Notes: generated from the letters alone by a model not told the origin. Positions 40,081 through 51,372 are shown, counted from the stretch's first letter. The stretch is DNA of 64,000 bases from Alphaproteobacteria bacterium (GCA_016124635.1 WGNJ01000004.1:62001-126000); one strand, 5' to 3'. Program-made: numbers and translations.

Positions 40081-41181
40081 CTAAGATGCCGGCTTGAGAC
40101 CACCGACAGTTTCGACGAGGTCGGCCAAAGCTGCTGCCGCCTGGGGTCGGCCCAAGCCGGCTGCCTTGGCCGCAGCGTCACTTAACATAGCGGGGGCATT
40201 CGCAAGCTCGGTAATTTTCGCCGCAAGCATTTCTGCAGTTAACCCGGCCTCCGGCAGCATCCAGCCGGCCCCGGAAGTCTCGATTTCACCGGCATTTGCC
40301 GTCTGATGGTCATCCATGGCGTAAGGATAGGGAATTAAGAGAGCGGGCCGTCCCACAATTTCAAGTTCAGTGACGGTCGAGGCACCCGCGCGGCTGATCA
40401 CCAGATGCGCCGCCGCCAATCGCTCGCCCATGTCGGAGATGAAGGGCGCCAGAGTGGGCCTAACACCGATGCGCTCATAGCGCGCTCGCGCTCCTTCAAG
40501 ATCCTCGGCCCGGCACTGCTGCACGATCTGCATGCGCTTGCGCAAATGATCGGGCAGCTTGCCGATCGCCTCAGGAACAAGCGTGGAGAAAACGCGTGCG
40601 CCTTGGCTGCCGCCGAAGACCAAGAGATTGAACGGCCCATCGGCGCCGGGCGGCACGTAGGGACGAACACTGGCAAGGATCGCCGGCCGCACCGGATTAC
40701 CAGTCATTTCGACACGCGGCTGAAGCAAAGGATCGAGATGCTTCATCTTTCCGAACGACGACGCGATACGCGTCACCGCGGGAGCCAGCCAACGATTGAC
40801 CCGGCCAAGAATCGCGTTCTGCTCGTGCACGACGCTCGGCAATCCGCGGCGTGCGGCGGCGAACATCGTAGGCAGCGCCGGGTAGCCACCGAAGCCTACG
40901 ACAACAGCCGGTCTAATTCGTCCAAGCGCAAAGAACGCCGACAGTGCACCGCGCGCCAGCCGTGCGACGGCCAGCGCTTTGCCCACGCGCCCACGGTCCG
41001 CGAAGGTTGCAGACGGCACGGTTACGACCTCGGCCTGTGGGAACGTCTGGGCGTAGTTGTGACCACGATCGTCGGTCATCAGCACCACGCGATGCTTGCG
41101 CCGCGCCAACTCGTCGGCAAGCGCCTGCGCCGGAAACAGATGTCCGCCCGTCCCGCCGGCCGCGATGACGACCGTACCCAT
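40081..41181 (-). CDS. murG: Undecaprenyl-PP-MurNAc-pentapeptide GlcNAc transferase MurG
   Basis: A 366-residue GT-B glycosyltransferase. [18 protein letters not shown] is the N-terminal G loop; [14 protein letters not shown] and [16 protein letters not shown] are the donor-binding motifs. It makes lipid II on the cytoplasmic face of the inner membrane. It touches ftsW by one base. Confidence 0.97.
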   Translation of the reverse strand: MGTVVIAAGGTGGHLFPAQALADELARRKHRVVLMTDDRGHNYAQTFPQAEVVTVPSATFADRGRVGKALAVARLARGALSAFFALGRIRPAVVVGFGGYPALPTMFAAARRGLPSVVHEQNAILGRVNRWLAPAVTRIASSFGKMKHLDPLLQPRVEMTGNPVRPAILASVRPYVPPGADGPFNLLVFGGSQGARVFSTLVPEAIGKLPDHLRKRMQIVQQCRAEDLEGARARYERIGVRPTLAPFISDMGERLAAAHLVISRAGASTVTELEIVGRPALLIPYPYAMDDHQTANAGEIETSGAGWMLPEAGLTAEMLAAKITELANAPAMLSDAAAKAAGLGRPQAAAALADLVETVGGLKPAS

Positions 41182-42305
41182 CAGCGCTTCTGAGCCGTTG
41201 GGGGCCGCCGCCTGGTCAACGCCAACAGCATGCCCGTGGTCAGCGCCAACGCCAGCATCGACGAGCCGCCATAGGACACGAACGGCAGCGTCATTCCCTT
41301 CGCCGGTATGAGGTTGAGATTTACGGCGATGTTGATGAACGCCTGCAGTCCGAACATCACGGCGAGCCCTGAAGCCGCAAGTTGAACAAAATGATCTCTC
41401 TCGGCGAGGGCCCGGTTGAGCGCGCGCACAACGATCACGCCGAACAGCAGAATGAGAAACATGCAGGCGCCAAGCCCGAACTCTTCACCGGCAACGGCAA
41501 AAATGAAGTCGGTGTGTGCATCGGGTAGGACAAACTTGACGGTTCCCTCACCTGGTCCAACGCCGGTGAGGCCGCCCTGCATGAAGGCGCTGAGCGCGGT
41601 GCTCACCTGAAACGTGTCGCCGTGCTCCGGATTGATGAAGCGATCGATGCGGCTCGCGACATGCGGTACCAGCAAATAGGTGCCAACGGCTCCGGCCATC
41701 GCGGCAGCGCCGAAGCCCGCCATCCAGTACCAACGCAGGCCCGCGAGAAAAAACAACGCCGCGCAAACCACTGTCAGCAAAAGCGTTTGTCCGAAATCGG
41801 GCTGCAAGATCAGCACGCCCGCAACCGCCACATAGAAGGCGACTGCAAGTGCCGTACCCGGAAATGCCGGGTTGCGATTGCGTTCGGCGAGCACCGCCGC
41901 GATCAGCACCACGACGGACGGCTTAACGAATTCCGACGGCTCGATCGAGAATGCGCCGATCTGCAGCCAACGCGTCGCTCCCTTGATTTCAGGACCGACG
42001 ATCAAAGTGGCCATCAATAATATGAATGAGCCGACAAACAACAACAGCGCAAATCGGCGGACGTCTCGCGGACCCAAGAGCGAAATCGCGAAGATCAGCA
42101 CCAAGGAGGGCGCGACGAAGCTGAGCTGACGGTAGACGAAATAGAACGGTTCAAGACCTATCCGATGCGCGACGGCCGGGCTCGCCGCCAGCGCCAAAAG
42201 CAATCCGGCCGCGATGAGCGCCGCAATGCACGCGACCGACCAGTGATCGACGGTCCACCACCAACGCGCGAGCAAACTGCGATCGGTTCGCGACAACAAC
42301 GCCAT
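41181..42305 (-). CDS. ftsW: SEDS glycosyltransferase FtsW
   Basis: A 374-residue SEDS-family integral membrane protein, about ten helices. KGATRWLQIGAFSIEPSEFVKP is the conserved loop; LTGVGPGEGTVKFVLPDAHTDFIFAV holds the catalytic Asp region; the C-terminal PFVSYGGSSMLALALTTGMLL is the FtsW/RodA signature. It polymerises septal glycan together with FtsI. Placed between murD and murG as in most dcw clusters. Confidence 0.97.
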   Translation of the reverse strand: MALLSRTDRSLLARWWWTVDHWSVACIAALIAAGLLLALAASPAVAHRIGLEPFYFVYRQLSFVAPSLVLIFAISLLGPRDVRRFALLLFVGSFILLMATLIVGPEIKGATRWLQIGAFSIEPSEFVKPSVVVLIAAVLAERNRNPAFPGTALAVAFYVAVAGVLILQPDFGQTLLLTVVCAALFFLAGLRWYWMAGFGAAAMAGAVGTYLLVPHVASRIDRFINPEHGDTFQVSTALSAFMQGGLTGVGPGEGTVKFVLPDAHTDFIFAVAGEEFGLGACMFLILLFGVIVVRALNRALAERDHFVQLAASGLAVMFGLQAFINIAVNLNLIPAKGMTLPFVSYGGSSMLALALTTGMLLALTRRRPPTAQKR

Positions 42306-42308
42306 AGC

Positions 42309-43721
42309 TTAAGCCGCACCTTGCAGGCGCGCTTCCTCGGCAAGGACGGCATACAGTCTCTTGAATTCGTCGCCACGATGCTCGAAGTCGCGGAACTGGT
42401 CGAAAGAAGCACACGCGGGCGACAACAAAACGACGGCGTCACGATCGCTAACTTGCGCCGCGTCCGTTAACGCGTGTCGCATCGCCGCCTCAAGCGTGCC
42501 TGCGCGGTCGACATCCACGTGACCCGTGAGGGTATCGGCGAAACGGTTCGTTGCGGCGCCGATCAGATACGCCTTGCGGATGCGCGGGAAGAATGGTGCG
42601 AGACTTTCGATGCCACCCTCCTTCGGCTTGCCGCCTGCGATCCAATAGACGTCGTCGTAGCAAGCAAGCGCCTTCGCTGCTGCATCTGCATTAGTTGCCT
42701 TTGAATCATTGACAAAGCGTACACGGCCGATCGATCCGACTTGCTCGATGCGATGTGCAAGCCCCGGAAACGTTGCGATGGCACCCGCAATGTCGCGCGG
42801 ATCCTTTACGAGAGGCCGCGTCGCCGCGTACGCAGCGGCAATGTTCTGCCAATTGTGCGCACCTGGAAGATTGATGAGCGCGTGCAGATCGCGCACTTCG
42901 CGCGTCGTCGCTCCCGATGCGTCATAAAGCTTGCCGTCGAGCACAAAGATGCCGCGGCCCAAAACCTTACCGATGGACACCGGCGTCACCGAAGGTCCGC
43001 TATGCGAAGAAATTTGGGTGCAAAGCGCCGCCGAATAAGGGTCATCGACTCCGATAACGGCGACATCGTTACGCGTCTGGTGTCGAAAGATGTAACCTTT
43101 GACCTCGGCGTAATGCTCCATCGACCCATGCCGGTCGAGATGATCCGGCGTGATGTTGATCAGCACGGCGACGTCGGGCTTCAGTGAGGGCGCCAGATCC
43201 AGCTGAAACGACGACAGCTCGATCACATAGACGGTCCCAGGTGCCGGTGGCGCCAGGTCGAGCACCGGGTGGCCGATATTGCCCCCGACTTGCGCGTTGA
43301 ATCCCAGGCGCGAGAGGATGTGCCCAATCAACGCAGTCGTTGTCGACTTTCCGTTTGTGCCGGTAACGGCGACGACCTTCGCACCGGCAGTATTTTCGGC
43401 CAGCGCGCGGGCGAACAGCTCCATATCGCCGATCACCTCTGCGCCGGCAGCTTTCGCCTTGGTTACGAAAAGGTGGGGAGCTGGGTGCGTCAGCGGAACG
43501 CCCGGGCTCAAGATCAATGCCGCGATATCGGACCAATCGTGCGAACCGAGGTCCGCGATGGTAATTCCGAGTTCTGCCCCGGCCCTACGCGCCTCTTCCT
43601 TGTCATCCCACGCGACCACGCGCGCGCCGCCGGCCAGCAGCGCCTGCGCCGCCGAAATGCCGGAGCGCGCCAGTCCGTAGACGGCGACCGTGCGGCCCGC
43701 GAATTGCGAAATCGCGATCAA
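42309..43721 (-). CDS. murD: UDP-N-acetylmuramoyl-L-alanine--D-glutamate ligase MurD
   Basis: A 470-residue Mur ligase. VAVYGLARSGISAAQALL, VVAVTGTNGKSTTTALI (ATP loop) and ITPDHLDRHGSMEHYAEVK are conserved, with the terminal VLLSPACASFDQFRDFEHRG motif. It adds D-glutamate. 3 bases to ftsW and 4 to mraY. Confidence 0.97.
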   Translation of the reverse strand: MIAISQFAGRTVAVYGLARSGISAAQALLAGGARVVAWDDKEEARRAGAELGITIADLGSHDWSDIAALILSPGVPLTHPAPHLFVTKAKAAGAEVIGDMELFARALAENTAGAKVVAVTGTNGKSTTTALIGHILSRLGFNAQVGGNIGHPVLDLAPPAPGTVYVIELSSFQLDLAPSLKPDVAVLINITPDHLDRHGSMEHYAEVKGYIFRHQTRNDVAVIGVDDPYSAALCTQISSHSGPSVTPVSIGKVLGRGIFVLDGKLYDASGATTREVRDLHALINLPGAHNWQNIAAAYAATRPLVKDPRDIAGAIATFPGLAHRIEQVGSIGRVRFVNDSKATNADAAAKALACYDDVYWIAGGKPKEGGIESLAPFFPRIRKAYLIGAATNRFADTLTGHVDVDRAGTLEAAMRHALTDAAQVSDRDAVVLLSPACASFDQFRDFEHRGDEFKRLYAVLAEEARLQGAA

Positions 43722-43725
43722 CGCC

Positions 43726-44835
43726 TCACCTCAGTTTGAGCGTGGCAAGACCGATCAACGCCAAAATCACGGCGATAATCCAAAATCGAATGACGATCGT
43801 CGGCTCGCGCCAACCGAGTTGCTCGAAGTGATGATGGATCGGAGCCATCTTGAAGACGCGTTTGCCGGTCAGCTTGAACGATGCGACCTGCACGATCACC
43901 GACACGGCTTCGAGCACGAAGAGCCCGCCGATGATGCCGAGCACGATCTCATGCTTCACCGCGACGGCGATCGTTCCGAGCATGCCGCCGAGCGCGAGCG
44001 AACCGGTGTCGCCCATGAACACCATCGCGGGCGGCGCGTTGTACCAAAGGAAGCCAAGACTGGCGCCAAGAAGCGCGCCGCAAAGCACGGCCAACTCGCC
44101 GGTCTTCGGCACGTGCAGGATATTGAGATAGTTGGCGAACACGAAATTGCCGACGAGGTAAGCGATCAGGCCGAAGCTCGCGCCCGCAATCATCACCGGA
44201 ACAATGGCGAGGCCGTCGAGACCGTCCGTCAAGTTCACAGCGTTCGATGCACCGACGATCACCAACAGTCCGAAAATCAGAAACCCCCAGCCCAAGGGCA
44301 GCAAGAAGTCCTTCAGGAACGGAAACGCGACGGTGCCGGACAGATGCGCGGTCTGCCCGATCACTTGCACTGAATGAAGCTCCATGATCGCGTAAGCGGC
44401 GACGACGGACACAGCGGCCTGAAACAGAAGTTTGACACGGCCTGAAACGCCGTCGGGCGACCGCTTCGTCACCTTCAAATAGTCGTCCGCGAAGCCCAGC
44501 AGACCGAAGGCGATCGTGACGCCGAGCACCGTCCACACATAGAGGTTGGAGAGATCGGCCCAAAGCAGCGTCGATATCGTGAGCGCCAGCAGGATCAGCA
44601 GCCCGCCCATCGTCGGCGTGCCCTTCTTCTCGAGCAGATGGCGTTGCGGTCCGTCTTCACGGATCGGCTGCCCTTTGCCCTGCCTCACTTTCAGCATCTG
44701 GATGAGGCGCGGCCCGAGCACGAACGCGATGACCAACGCCGTCATGATCGCCCCGCCGGTGCGGAACGTTATGTAGCGAAAGACATTGAACGGCTGGAAC
44801 GTGTCGGCGAGTGGTACGAGATAATAATAGAGCAT
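43726..44835 (-). CDS. mraY: Phospho-MurNAc-pentapeptide transferase MraY
   Basis: A 369-residue membrane enzyme, ten helices. [20 protein letters not shown] (aspartate pair), [13 protein letters not shown], and [13 protein letters not shown] (histidine cluster) are all present. It forms lipid I from UDP-MurNAc-pentapeptide and undecaprenyl phosphate. ATG at 44835 ([10 protein letters not shown]) is chosen; the upstream extension is frame shadow of murF. Confidence 0.97.
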   Translation of the reverse strand: MLYYYLVPLADTFQPFNVFRYITFRTGGAIMTALVIAFVLGPRLIQMLKVRQGKGQPIREDGPQRHLLEKKGTPTMGGLLILLALTISTLLWADLSNLYVWTVLGVTIAFGLLGFADDYLKVTKRSPDGVSGRVKLLFQAAVSVVAAYAIMELHSVQVIGQTAHLSGTVAFPFLKDFLLPLGWGFLIFGLLVIVGASNAVNLTDGLDGLAIVPVMIAGASFGLIAYLVGNFVFANYLNILHVPKTGELAVLCGALLGASLGFLWYNAPPAMVFMGDTGSLALGGMLGTIAVAVKHEIVLGIIGGLFVLEAVSVIVQVASFKLTGKRVFKMAPIHHHFEQLGWREPTIVIRFWIIAVILALIGLATLKLR

Positions 44836-44843
44836 CGCGGCGC

Positions 44844-46235
44844 TTAACCTTTTTGTTGTTCGAGCCGTCTCAGCGCCTCGACCACGACAACCATCTTCGA
44901 GCCGTAAGAGCCCTTGATCATCACGACATCGCCCGCACGCAAATCCGCGGCAACGGTCTCTGCAATGTCCCTCGACGAGGCTCCGTACACGCCGCGCATT
45001 TGTGGCGCAAGCGCGTCCCAAAGATTGCGCATCAACGGACCCGCCGCGTAGACGCGGTCGATTCCCGCCTGTCTCAACGCAGCATTCAAACCGGCATGCA
45101 GTTCCGGCCCCGTCGGCCCAAGCTCGAGCATATCGCCAAGCACAGCGATGCGCCGCCCGCCCTCCGGCTTCACCTGGCCAAGAACGGCAATCGCCGATGC
45201 CATCGAGGCGGGGTTGGCGTTGTAGCTCTCGTCGATCAGTTCAAAGCGGCCGTACGGTCCCGTCACGTGCTCCCGCGCGCCGCGTCCCGACAGGGCTACG
45301 ATCCCGGCCATGTCGCGCGCCGCTCGGATCGGATCGCCACCCAGCGCTTTGATGACGGCGAGCACGCCCAGGCTGTTCATCGCCCAATGTTGTCCGGGGG
45401 CACTCAGGCGATAGTGAATCTGCTCACCGAAGAAGCGCACCCCGATCTCGGAATGATCTTCGCTCAACTGCAGGGACTCGAGTTTCACATCGCAATCGGC
45501 ACCACGGCCAAAGGTGACCATCTTCGCTCCTGCGTCGCTGGCACGCTTGCGCAGCCGCTCGGTCCACTCGAGATCGCCGTTGATAACTGCGGTACCGCCC
45601 GGCTCCAGCCCGGAGAAGATCTCGCCCTTGGCATCGGCGATATCGGCCACGGAGTTGAAATGCTCCAAATGTACGGGCGCAACCATCGTCACGATTGCAA
45701 CATGCGGCCTGACCTGGGCCGTCAGCGGCGTTATTTCGCCCGCGTGATTCATGCCGATCTCGAACACACCAAGTTGCGTGTCGCTGGGCATGCGCGCTAG
45801 CGACAGCGGCACGCCCCAAAGATTGTTGTAGGACGCAGCCGACGCGTGCGTTCTTCCTTGTAAGCCGAGCAGATGCCGCAGCGCCTCTTTGGTGCTCGTC
45901 TTACCGACACTGCCGGTAACGGCCGCGATGCGCGCGCTCACTTGCGCGCGCCGCGCGCGCCCTAGTGCCTCGAGCGCCAACAGCGGATCACTCACTTTGA
46001 TCAGCCGTTTGCTATCGACACCCTCGACGTCGCGAGAAACCAGCGCCGCCGCCGCTCCCTTCTCGATTGCTTTGGCGACGAAATCGTGTCCGTCGCGCTC
46101 GACTTTCAGCGCCACGAAGAGATCGCCCGGCTGAAGCGATCGGCTGTCGATCGAAATCCCCGTGACAGAGACACTCGGCGCGACCTTGCCGCCGGTCGCA
46201 GCGCTCAGCTCGGCCGCCGTCCAAAGCGCGCTCAC
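44844..46235 (-). CDS. murF: UDP-MurNAc-tripeptide--D-Ala-D-Ala ligase MurF
   Basis: A 463-residue Mur ligase. [17 protein letters not shown] is the ATP loop; [11 protein letters not shown] and [12 protein letters not shown] are conserved, the latter typical of MurF. It attaches D-Ala-D-Ala made by Ddl. The ATG overlaps the murE stop by 4 bases. Confidence 0.97.
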   Translation of the reverse strand: MSALWTAAELSAATGGKVAPSVSVTGISIDSRSLQPGDLFVALKVERDGHDFVAKAIEKGAAAALVSRDVEGVDSKRLIKVSDPLLALEALGRARRAQVSARIAAVTGSVGKTSTKEALRHLLGLQGRTHASAASYNNLWGVPLSLARMPSDTQLGVFEIGMNHAGEITPLTAQVRPHVAIVTMVAPVHLEHFNSVADIADAKGEIFSGLEPGGTAVINGDLEWTERLRKRASDAGAKMVTFGRGADCDVKLESLQLSEDHSEIGVRFFGEQIHYRLSAPGQHWAMNSLGVLAVIKALGGDPIRAARDMAGIVALSGRGAREHVTGPYGRFELIDESYNANPASMASAIAVLGQVKPEGGRRIAVLGDMLELGPTGPELHAGLNAALRQAGIDRVYAAGPLMRNLWDALAPQMRGVYGASSRDIAETVAADLRAGDVVMIKGSYGSKMVVVVEALRRLEQQKG

Positions 46236-47683
46236 GACGCCCTCGCCATTTGCTTGACGACGGCACGCACCACGTCCGCGTCGTTGAACGGTCGCGTCTC
46301 TTTGCCGACGATTTGCCCGGACTCATGTCCTTTGCCGGCGATCACCAAAACGTCGCGCTCGCCAAGCGCCGCAATAGCCGTTTCGATCGCATTGGCGCGG
46401 TCGCCGACTTCATCAGCGCCATTCGCCTTCGCCATCACAGCTCTGCGGATCAACGCCGGGTCTTCAGTCCGCGGATTGTCGTCTGTCACGATAACCTTGT
46501 CGGCAAACCGCGCAGCGGCTGCTCCCATCAACGGCCTCTTGCCGGGATCACGGTCGCCGCCGCAGCCGAACACGATCCAAAGCATGCCCGGCGTATGCGG
46601 TCGCAGCGCCTGCAGCACCGTTTCGATGGCATCCGGTGTGTGCGCGTAGTCGACATAGATTGGCGCGCCGCTCGGCGCCGTCGCCACCTTTTCAAGCCGG
46701 CCCGGCGCACCCTTGATCGTTTGCAGCGCGCCAAAGACGTCCGCCGCATCGCCGCCGAGACCGATCACGAGGCCAGCTGCGATAAGAGCGTTCGATGCCT
46801 GGAACGCGCCTGCAAGAGGCAGGTCGATATTGTGGACGCGCCCCTTCCATTGCACGGCAAGTTTCTGCCCGTCGCCGCGAGGCGCGCGCTCGATCAATTT
46901 CAAGTCGTCGCCGGTCTCGCCGACCGTAATGAGCGTTTGTTCACGCGCCCGCGCGACAGTTGCAAATACCTCGCTCGATGGACTGTCGGCGTTGATCACA
47001 GCGACGCCGCCGGGCGGCAGCACCTCGCTGAACAAGCGCAGCTTCGCTTGTTCATAGGCTTCGAAGCTCGGGTGATAGTCCAGGTGATCGCGCGTGAGAT
47101 TGGTGAAGGCCGCCGCCTTCAACTTCACGCCGTCCACGCGGTATTGAGCGAGACCGTGGCTCGACGCTTCGAAAGCAACGTGCTCAATCCCTTCGCTCGC
47201 CAACTCGGCAAGAATTCGATGGATCTCGATGGGATCCGGCGTCGTATGCGTCAACGGTAGCGTCTTCGTATCCGTGACGACGCCGACGGTGCCGAAGCTC
47301 GCAGCGCGATGCCCGAGCTGCGCCCAAATCTGACGCACGAAAGATGCGATCGACGTCTTGCCGTTCGTGCCCGTGACGGCCACGACGGTCTCCGGTTGTC
47401 GCGCGTAGAATCGCGCCGCGATCTGCGCAAGCCGTTGGCGTGGATTGTCGTCGATGACGGCCGCGACGCCGTCGGGCACGCGCGAGCGCACGCTTGCGGA
47501 TCCCAGGACAGCCGTTGCACCGTTGCGCACGGCATCCGCGACGTAGGCACCACCGTCTGCTTTCACGCCGGGCAATGCGGCGAACAGAAACCCGGGTGCT
47601 GCATGGCGGCTGTCGGCGGTCAGTCCGGTGATCTCGCGATCACCGCCCGCCAACATCTCGCCCGCCAGCGCGCTCAGACGCAT
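46232..47683 (-). CDS. murE: UDP-MurNAc-L-Ala-D-Glu:meso-diaminopimelate ligase MurE
   Basis: A 483-residue Mur ligase. VAVTGTNGKTSIASFVRQI is the ATP loop; FTNLTRDHLDYHPSFE and IYVDYAHTPDAIETVLQ are conserved. The DDNPRTEDP motif near the end is the DNPR signature of diaminopimelate-adding MurE, so the wall is expected to be meso-DAP type. 3 bases from ftsI. Confidence 0.96.
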   Translation of the reverse strand: MRLSALAGEMLAGGDREITGLTADSRHAAPGFLFAALPGVKADGGAYVADAVRNGATAVLGSASVRSRVPDGVAAVIDDNPRQRLAQIAARFYARQPETVVAVTGTNGKTSIASFVRQIWAQLGHRAASFGTVGVVTDTKTLPLTHTTPDPIEIHRILAELASEGIEHVAFEASSHGLAQYRVDGVKLKAAAFTNLTRDHLDYHPSFEAYEQAKLRLFSEVLPPGGVAVINADSPSSEVFATVARAREQTLITVGETGDDLKLIERAPRGDGQKLAVQWKGRVHNIDLPLAGAFQASNALIAAGLVIGLGGDAADVFGALQTIKGAPGRLEKVATAPSGAPIYVDYAHTPDAIETVLQALRPHTPGMLWIVFGCGGDRDPGKRPLMGAAAARFADKVIVTDDNPRTEDPALIRRAVMAKANGADEVGDRANAIETAIAALGERDVLVIAGKGHESGQIVGKETRPFNDADVVRAVVKQMARAS

Positions 47684-47686
47684 CGC

Positions 47687-49369
47687 TCAATGCGACTCCT
47701 CGAATGCAGCCGCCATTGTCGTCGGTTCGTGGGGGCCGGGCTCGATCGGCGCCACCTGGACATTGAGCATCGGGGCAATGCGGCGGATGACGTTGCCGGC
47801 CGTCGGCGCCGCAGTCCAGCCGGCCGTCGCGTAGCCGAACGTCTGCTTCGTCCCATGCGGTTCATCGAGAATGATCAGCACCAGATACTCCGGATGTTGC
47901 GCCGGAAAAACGCCCATGAACGACGATAGCAGCTTCGTGTGAGCATACCCGCCATTGCTCGCCTTCTCGGCGGTACCGGTTTTACCGGCTACTGGGTATC
48001 CAGGAACATCGGCTTTGCCGCCAGTGCCGCCAGTCACAACCAGACGCAACAATTCCCGCATCTCGCGGCTAGTCTCATCCGAGATCACGCGGGTAAACGG
48101 CGCCGCCTCGCCTTGCTCGCGCAAAAGAAAGGTCGGATGAATGAGCTTGCCGCCGTTAACGACGGCGGCGCTCGCCATCGCCACTTGCATCGGCGTCACT
48201 GCCAGGCCGTGACCGTAGCCGATCGTCATTGTCTCGATCTCGTGCCACTGCCGCGGCAATTTCGGCGTACCGGCCTCGTGGATCTCGGTCACCACTGGTT
48301 GCAACAGCCCCATCTTGGCCAAAAACGCCTTCTGGGCGTCGGTGCCGACGTCGACCGCCATTTGCGCGGTACCGATATTCGACGAATGCATGAAGATTTC
48401 TGGGACCGTCAGCCAGCGGTTCTCCGGATGAAAATCGCTGATCGTGAAGCGACCGACCTGTAGCGGTTTGCGCGCGTCATAGCGCGTCGACAAGGTCACC
48501 TTTCCCGAATCGAGGGCCATCGCCGTCGTAAACGTCTTGAAGGTCGAACCCATTTCGAACACGCCGAGCGTCGCTCGGTTGAACAATCCGTCGGCGTCCG
48601 GCTGGATCGGCTCGTTGGGATCGAAGTCCGGCAACGAGCACAACGCTAGCACTTCGCCATTGTTCACGTTGAGCACGATACCGGCGGCGCCAATCGCCTG
48701 GAACGTCGCCATCGCGCCAGCAAGCTCGTCTTGCAGCGCGTGTTGCACGCGAAGATCCAAGGACAAAGGGACGGGACGACCGTTGCGGCTCGGGTCGGTG
48801 ATCTTTTCGTCGAGGCCGCGCTCGATCCCGGCCAAACCATGATTGTCGACATTCACGTAGCCGAGTACGTGCGCAGCGGACCGCCCGTTGGGATAAACGC
48901 GCCGCGGCTCCTCTCGAAAATAGAGCCCTGGAATACCGAGATCGTGCACTTGATCGTGCTCACGCGCCGTCAGACCGCGCTTGATCCAGACGAAAGCCTG
49001 CCGCGTGGAGAGCTTTCGTGCGACCGCCTTCACGTCAAGTCCGTCGATGACCTTGCCGAGCGATTGCGCAGCCTCCTTGGGATCCCAAATCACGCGCGCG
49101 TCTGCAAATAGCGATGTGCCGCGCAGATCGGTCGCCAGTATTTCCCCGTTACGATCGGTGATGTCGACGCGCGCGACAGAAACACTGTCGGTTTGCGTTG
49201 CTGGTGCTCGTGCCACCTCTTCCCTGAGGACGGTGACTTCCGTCAGGCGCGCGATCAGAACGCCAAAAGCCAGCACGAAACCAAGACACAGAATCAGCAA
49301 TCGGTCGCGCGTACGCGCGAGTGCCGCCTTCGCTGCGCCGTCTAACAGGATGCGATCGTCTTCGCTCAA
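47687..49369 (-). CDS. ftsI: Septal transpeptidase FtsI (PBP3)
   Basis: A 560-residue class B penicillin-binding protein. One N-terminal membrane helix (about residues 22-42), dimerisation domain, and transpeptidase domain: S275 in GSTFKTF (S-x-x-K), SSN at 329-331, and KTGT in VAGKTGTAEKA. It crosslinks septal peptidoglycan with FtsW. The ATG overlaps the ftsL stop. Confidence 0.96.
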   Translation of the reverse strand: MSEDDRILLDGAAKAALARTRDRLLILCLGFVLAFGVLIARLTEVTVLREEVARAPATQTDSVSVARVDITDRNGEILATDLRGTSLFADARVIWDPKEAAQSLGKVIDGLDVKAVARKLSTRQAFVWIKRGLTAREHDQVHDLGIPGLYFREEPRRVYPNGRSAAHVLGYVNVDNHGLAGIERGLDEKITDPSRNGRPVPLSLDLRVQHALQDELAGAMATFQAIGAAGIVLNVNNGEVLALCSLPDFDPNEPIQPDADGLFNRATLGVFEMGSTFKTFTTAMALDSGKVTLSTRYDARKPLQVGRFTISDFHPENRWLTVPEIFMHSSNIGTAQMAVDVGTDAQKAFLAKMGLLQPVVTEIHEAGTPKLPRQWHEIETMTIGYGHGLAVTPMQVAMASAAVVNGGKLIHPTFLLREQGEAAPFTRVISDETSREMRELLRLVVTGGTGGKADVPGYPVAGKTGTAEKASNGGYAHTKLLSSFMGVFPAQHPEYLVLIILDEPHGTKQTFGYATAGWTAAPTAGNVIRRIAPMLNVQVAPIEPGPHEPTTMAAAFEESH

Positions 49370-49749
49370 TGCTCTGCCCTTTGCGGCTTGGCGAGAGGCA
49401 CTGGCACGGTTGGCTCAGCTCGCCTTGGCAAATCGTTGAAGTCGACGACCGGCGGCGCGCTCGACCACCCCTCGCCACGCAATGGGAGCGATGCCAATAC
49501 GACGATCTGCTTCGGACTGGTCGGCGCCAATGCGAGGTGCTTGCGCGCCAACGCCTGCAATCGCTCCGGTTGATTGAGGTAGCTCCACTCCGCCTTGAGC
49601 ACGCGAATGGCCTCGCCTTCCTTCGCGATCTCGGTATTCAGACGCTGCAGTTCGCGCTCGTGCGCCTTGGCGAGATAGACGCCGTTGTACAGCCCGAAGC
49701 ACACGAGGATCAGCGTCGCGATACCAAAGGCCGTGAGTGCTCGCATCAT
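49366..49749 (-). CDS. ftsL: Cell division protein FtsL
   Basis: A 127-residue bitopic protein. One N-terminal hydrophobic helix (about residues 5-25) is followed by a coiled-coil-like region ([29 protein letters not shown]) and the segment [17 protein letters not shown] that is typical of the FtsL family. Recognised chiefly by position and topology, since FtsL is poorly conserved. It activates FtsWI with FtsB and FtsQ. Overlaps ftsI and rsmH by 4 bases each. Confidence 0.85.
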   Translation of the reverse strand: MMRALTAFGIATLILVCFGLYNGVYLAKAHERELQRLNTEIAKEGEAIRVLKAEWSYLNQPERLQALARKHLALAPTSPKQIVVLASLPLRGEGWSSAPPVVDFNDLPRRAEPTVPVPLAKPQRAEH

Positions 49750-50735
49750 GGTTGAACCTCAAGAACTAAGCCGGATTTGTCGGGGTCGAACGGCAGCGCC
49801 GGCTCGGATGTCCGCACCGCAGCGCGCAACTTCGCCGACCGGGCGCGCGGATTGCGCGCGATCTCGGCGGAACTCGGTGTGATCGCCTTGCGCGTTTTCA
49901 GGGCGAACGATCCAGGCGCAGAAGCACCGGCGCTCGGCGCATGGCGCGATGCACGCGGCGTATGCCCTGAGCGCTCCGCCAAGAAGCGCTTCACGATCCG
50001 GTCCTCGAGCGAGTGAAAAGAAACGACGGCAAGCCGCCCGCCCGGCTTCAGCAAACGCTCTGCCGCCGCAAGGCCGCGCGCCAATTCCCCGAGCTCGTCG
50101 TTGACGTATATGCGCAAGGCTTGAAACGTGCGCGTCGCGGGATGCAAACCGTCGTGATGGCCGCCGACGACGCGCGCGCAGATCTCCGAAAGATCGGCGG
50201 TGCGCATCAAGGGCGCCTTCTCGCGGGCATGCACGATCGCCCGCGCAATCGCGCGCGCTTTGCGCTCTTCGCCGAGCGTCCAAATGATTTGATCGAGCGC
50301 ACCTTCACTATAGGTATTCACAACATCGGCGGCAGAAGGACCGGCACTCTCCATGCGCATGTCGAGCGGCCCGTCACTCTGAAAGGAAAATCCACGCTCC
50401 GGGTTGTCGATCTGGTCCGACGAAACGCCGAGATCGAGCGCAACGCCGTCGACTTCGGTGACGCGTCGGCTACGCAATAGCTCGTCCATCTTGCTGAAGC
50501 GCCCAGTAAGCAGGGTAAGGCGATCGCCGTATTTCGCCTTCAACGTCTGCGCACGCGCGATCGCGTCGGGATCGCGATCGACGGCATAGACGTGGCACTT
50601 CGCGGCATCCAGCAACGCGCGCGAATAGCCACCTGCACCGAACGTACCGTCGACAAAAATCTCACCGGTGCTCGGCGCCAGCGCGAGAACGACCTCGTTT
50701 CGCAGCACCGAGACATGGCGCCCATTTCCGCTCAT
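49746..50735 (-). CDS. rsmH: 16S rRNA (cytosine1402-N4)-methyltransferase RsmH
   Basis: A 329-residue SAM methyltransferase (formerly MraW). [13 protein letters not shown] start, [16 protein letters not shown] (SAM site), the [15 protein letters not shown] motif, and [16 protein letters not shown] are all conserved. It methylates C1402 of 16S rRNA. The ATG overlaps the mraZ stop by 4 bases; ftsL overlaps the 3' end. Confidence 0.96.
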   Translation of the reverse strand: MSGNGRHVSVLRNEVVLALAPSTGEIFVDGTFGAGGYSRALLDAAKCHVYAVDRDPDAIARAQTLKAKYGDRLTLLTGRFSKMDELLRSRRVTEVDGVALDLGVSSDQIDNPERGFSFQSDGPLDMRMESAGPSAADVVNTYSEGALDQIIWTLGEERKARAIARAIVHAREKAPLMRTADLSEICARVVGGHHDGLHPATRTFQALRIYVNDELGELARGLAAAERLLKPGGRLAVVSFHSLEDRIVKRFLAERSGHTPRASRHAPSAGASAPGSFALKTRKAITPSSAEIARNPRARSAKLRAAVRTSEPALPFDPDKSGLVLEVQP

Positions 50736-51202
50736 GCCCCACTCCCCACCTTTGCGCGCAGCAATCCGCGGCGTTCGGACGCCGCCCGCCGTGCTTGCAA
50801 CAACCGCGCTTGCAGTGCGCGCGGCTCCCAGATTTCAAAATAGCCCCCCAAACCGACGAACGAGGCGGCATCGCCGATCCGCGCGTGAGCGATCAGCTCC
50901 GGCGGCAACATCACCCGCCCCTCAGGGTCGATCGTGAGTTCGATCGTTTCGCCCAGAAGCGAATAGGCAAAGTCGTCGTGCACCTCGCTCGAAGGATCGT
51001 GCCCCTCGACGAGCTCCGTCAGCTTGCTGATCCACGGCGCACCGCCCGCCATGATCGCGGGATCGTTGAATGAGGCGCGGCAATAGAGCATCCGCGCGCC
51101 CTGCGCCTCCAAGATCTCGCGGTACTTGGCGGGCACCGACAGGCGGCCTTTGGCGTCGATCTTGTTCGTGAAGGTCGCAAGGAAGGGGCGCGCCGCGCTC
51201 AT
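50732..51202 (-). CDS. mraZ: Transcriptional regulator MraZ
   Basis: A 156-residue protein of two AbrB-like MraZ repeats. The first begins [20 protein letters not shown], the second [23 protein letters not shown]; each holds a D-x-K/E-G-R motif. It is a ring-forming repressor of the dcw cluster. The three TGGGN boxes upstream (51343-51367) are its expected target. First gene of the cluster. Confidence 0.96.
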   Translation of the reverse strand: MSAARPFLATFTNKIDAKGRLSVPAKYREILEAQGARMLYCRASFNDPAIMAGGAPWISKLTELVEGHDPSSEVHDDFAYSLLGETIELTIDPEGRVMLPPELIAHARIGDAASFVGLGGYFEIWEPRALQARLLQARRAASERRGLLRAKVGSGA

Positions 51203-51342
51203 GCACTGGCCTCCCGATCGAACCCTGCTAACGCTTCAGAAACCGCGATCCCCACAAGCTCCGCCTTTGGCTGCGTGGCCCGCGAGCAACGGCTGATCCG
51301 CTCTCATGACCCTCGAAAATGAGGTCCGGTCCCGACATTTGA

Positions 51343-51367
51343 TGGGATAACATGGGATACCATGGGC
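51343..51367. promoter_or_regulatory. MraZ operator (three TGGGN boxes)
   Basis: TGGGA (51343-51347), TGGGA (51353-51357) and TGGGC (51363-51367) are spaced by exactly 5 bases, the known MraZ target pattern of TGGGN-N5 repeats. A degenerate TGGAA (51383-51387) is in phase 20 bases on. The boxes overlap the mraZ promoter. Confidence 0.82.
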
Positions 51368-51372
51368 GTCAA
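51344..51372 (-). promoter_or_regulatory. mraZ (dcw cluster) promoter
   Basis: On the minus strand TTGACG (51372-51367), a 17-base spacer and TATCCC (51349-51344) form a sigma-70-like promoter about 140 bases upstream of the mraZ ATG. It coincides with the MraZ boxes, so MraZ binding should block polymerase. The rest of the 329-base gap 51203-51531 shows no gene. Confidence 0.6.
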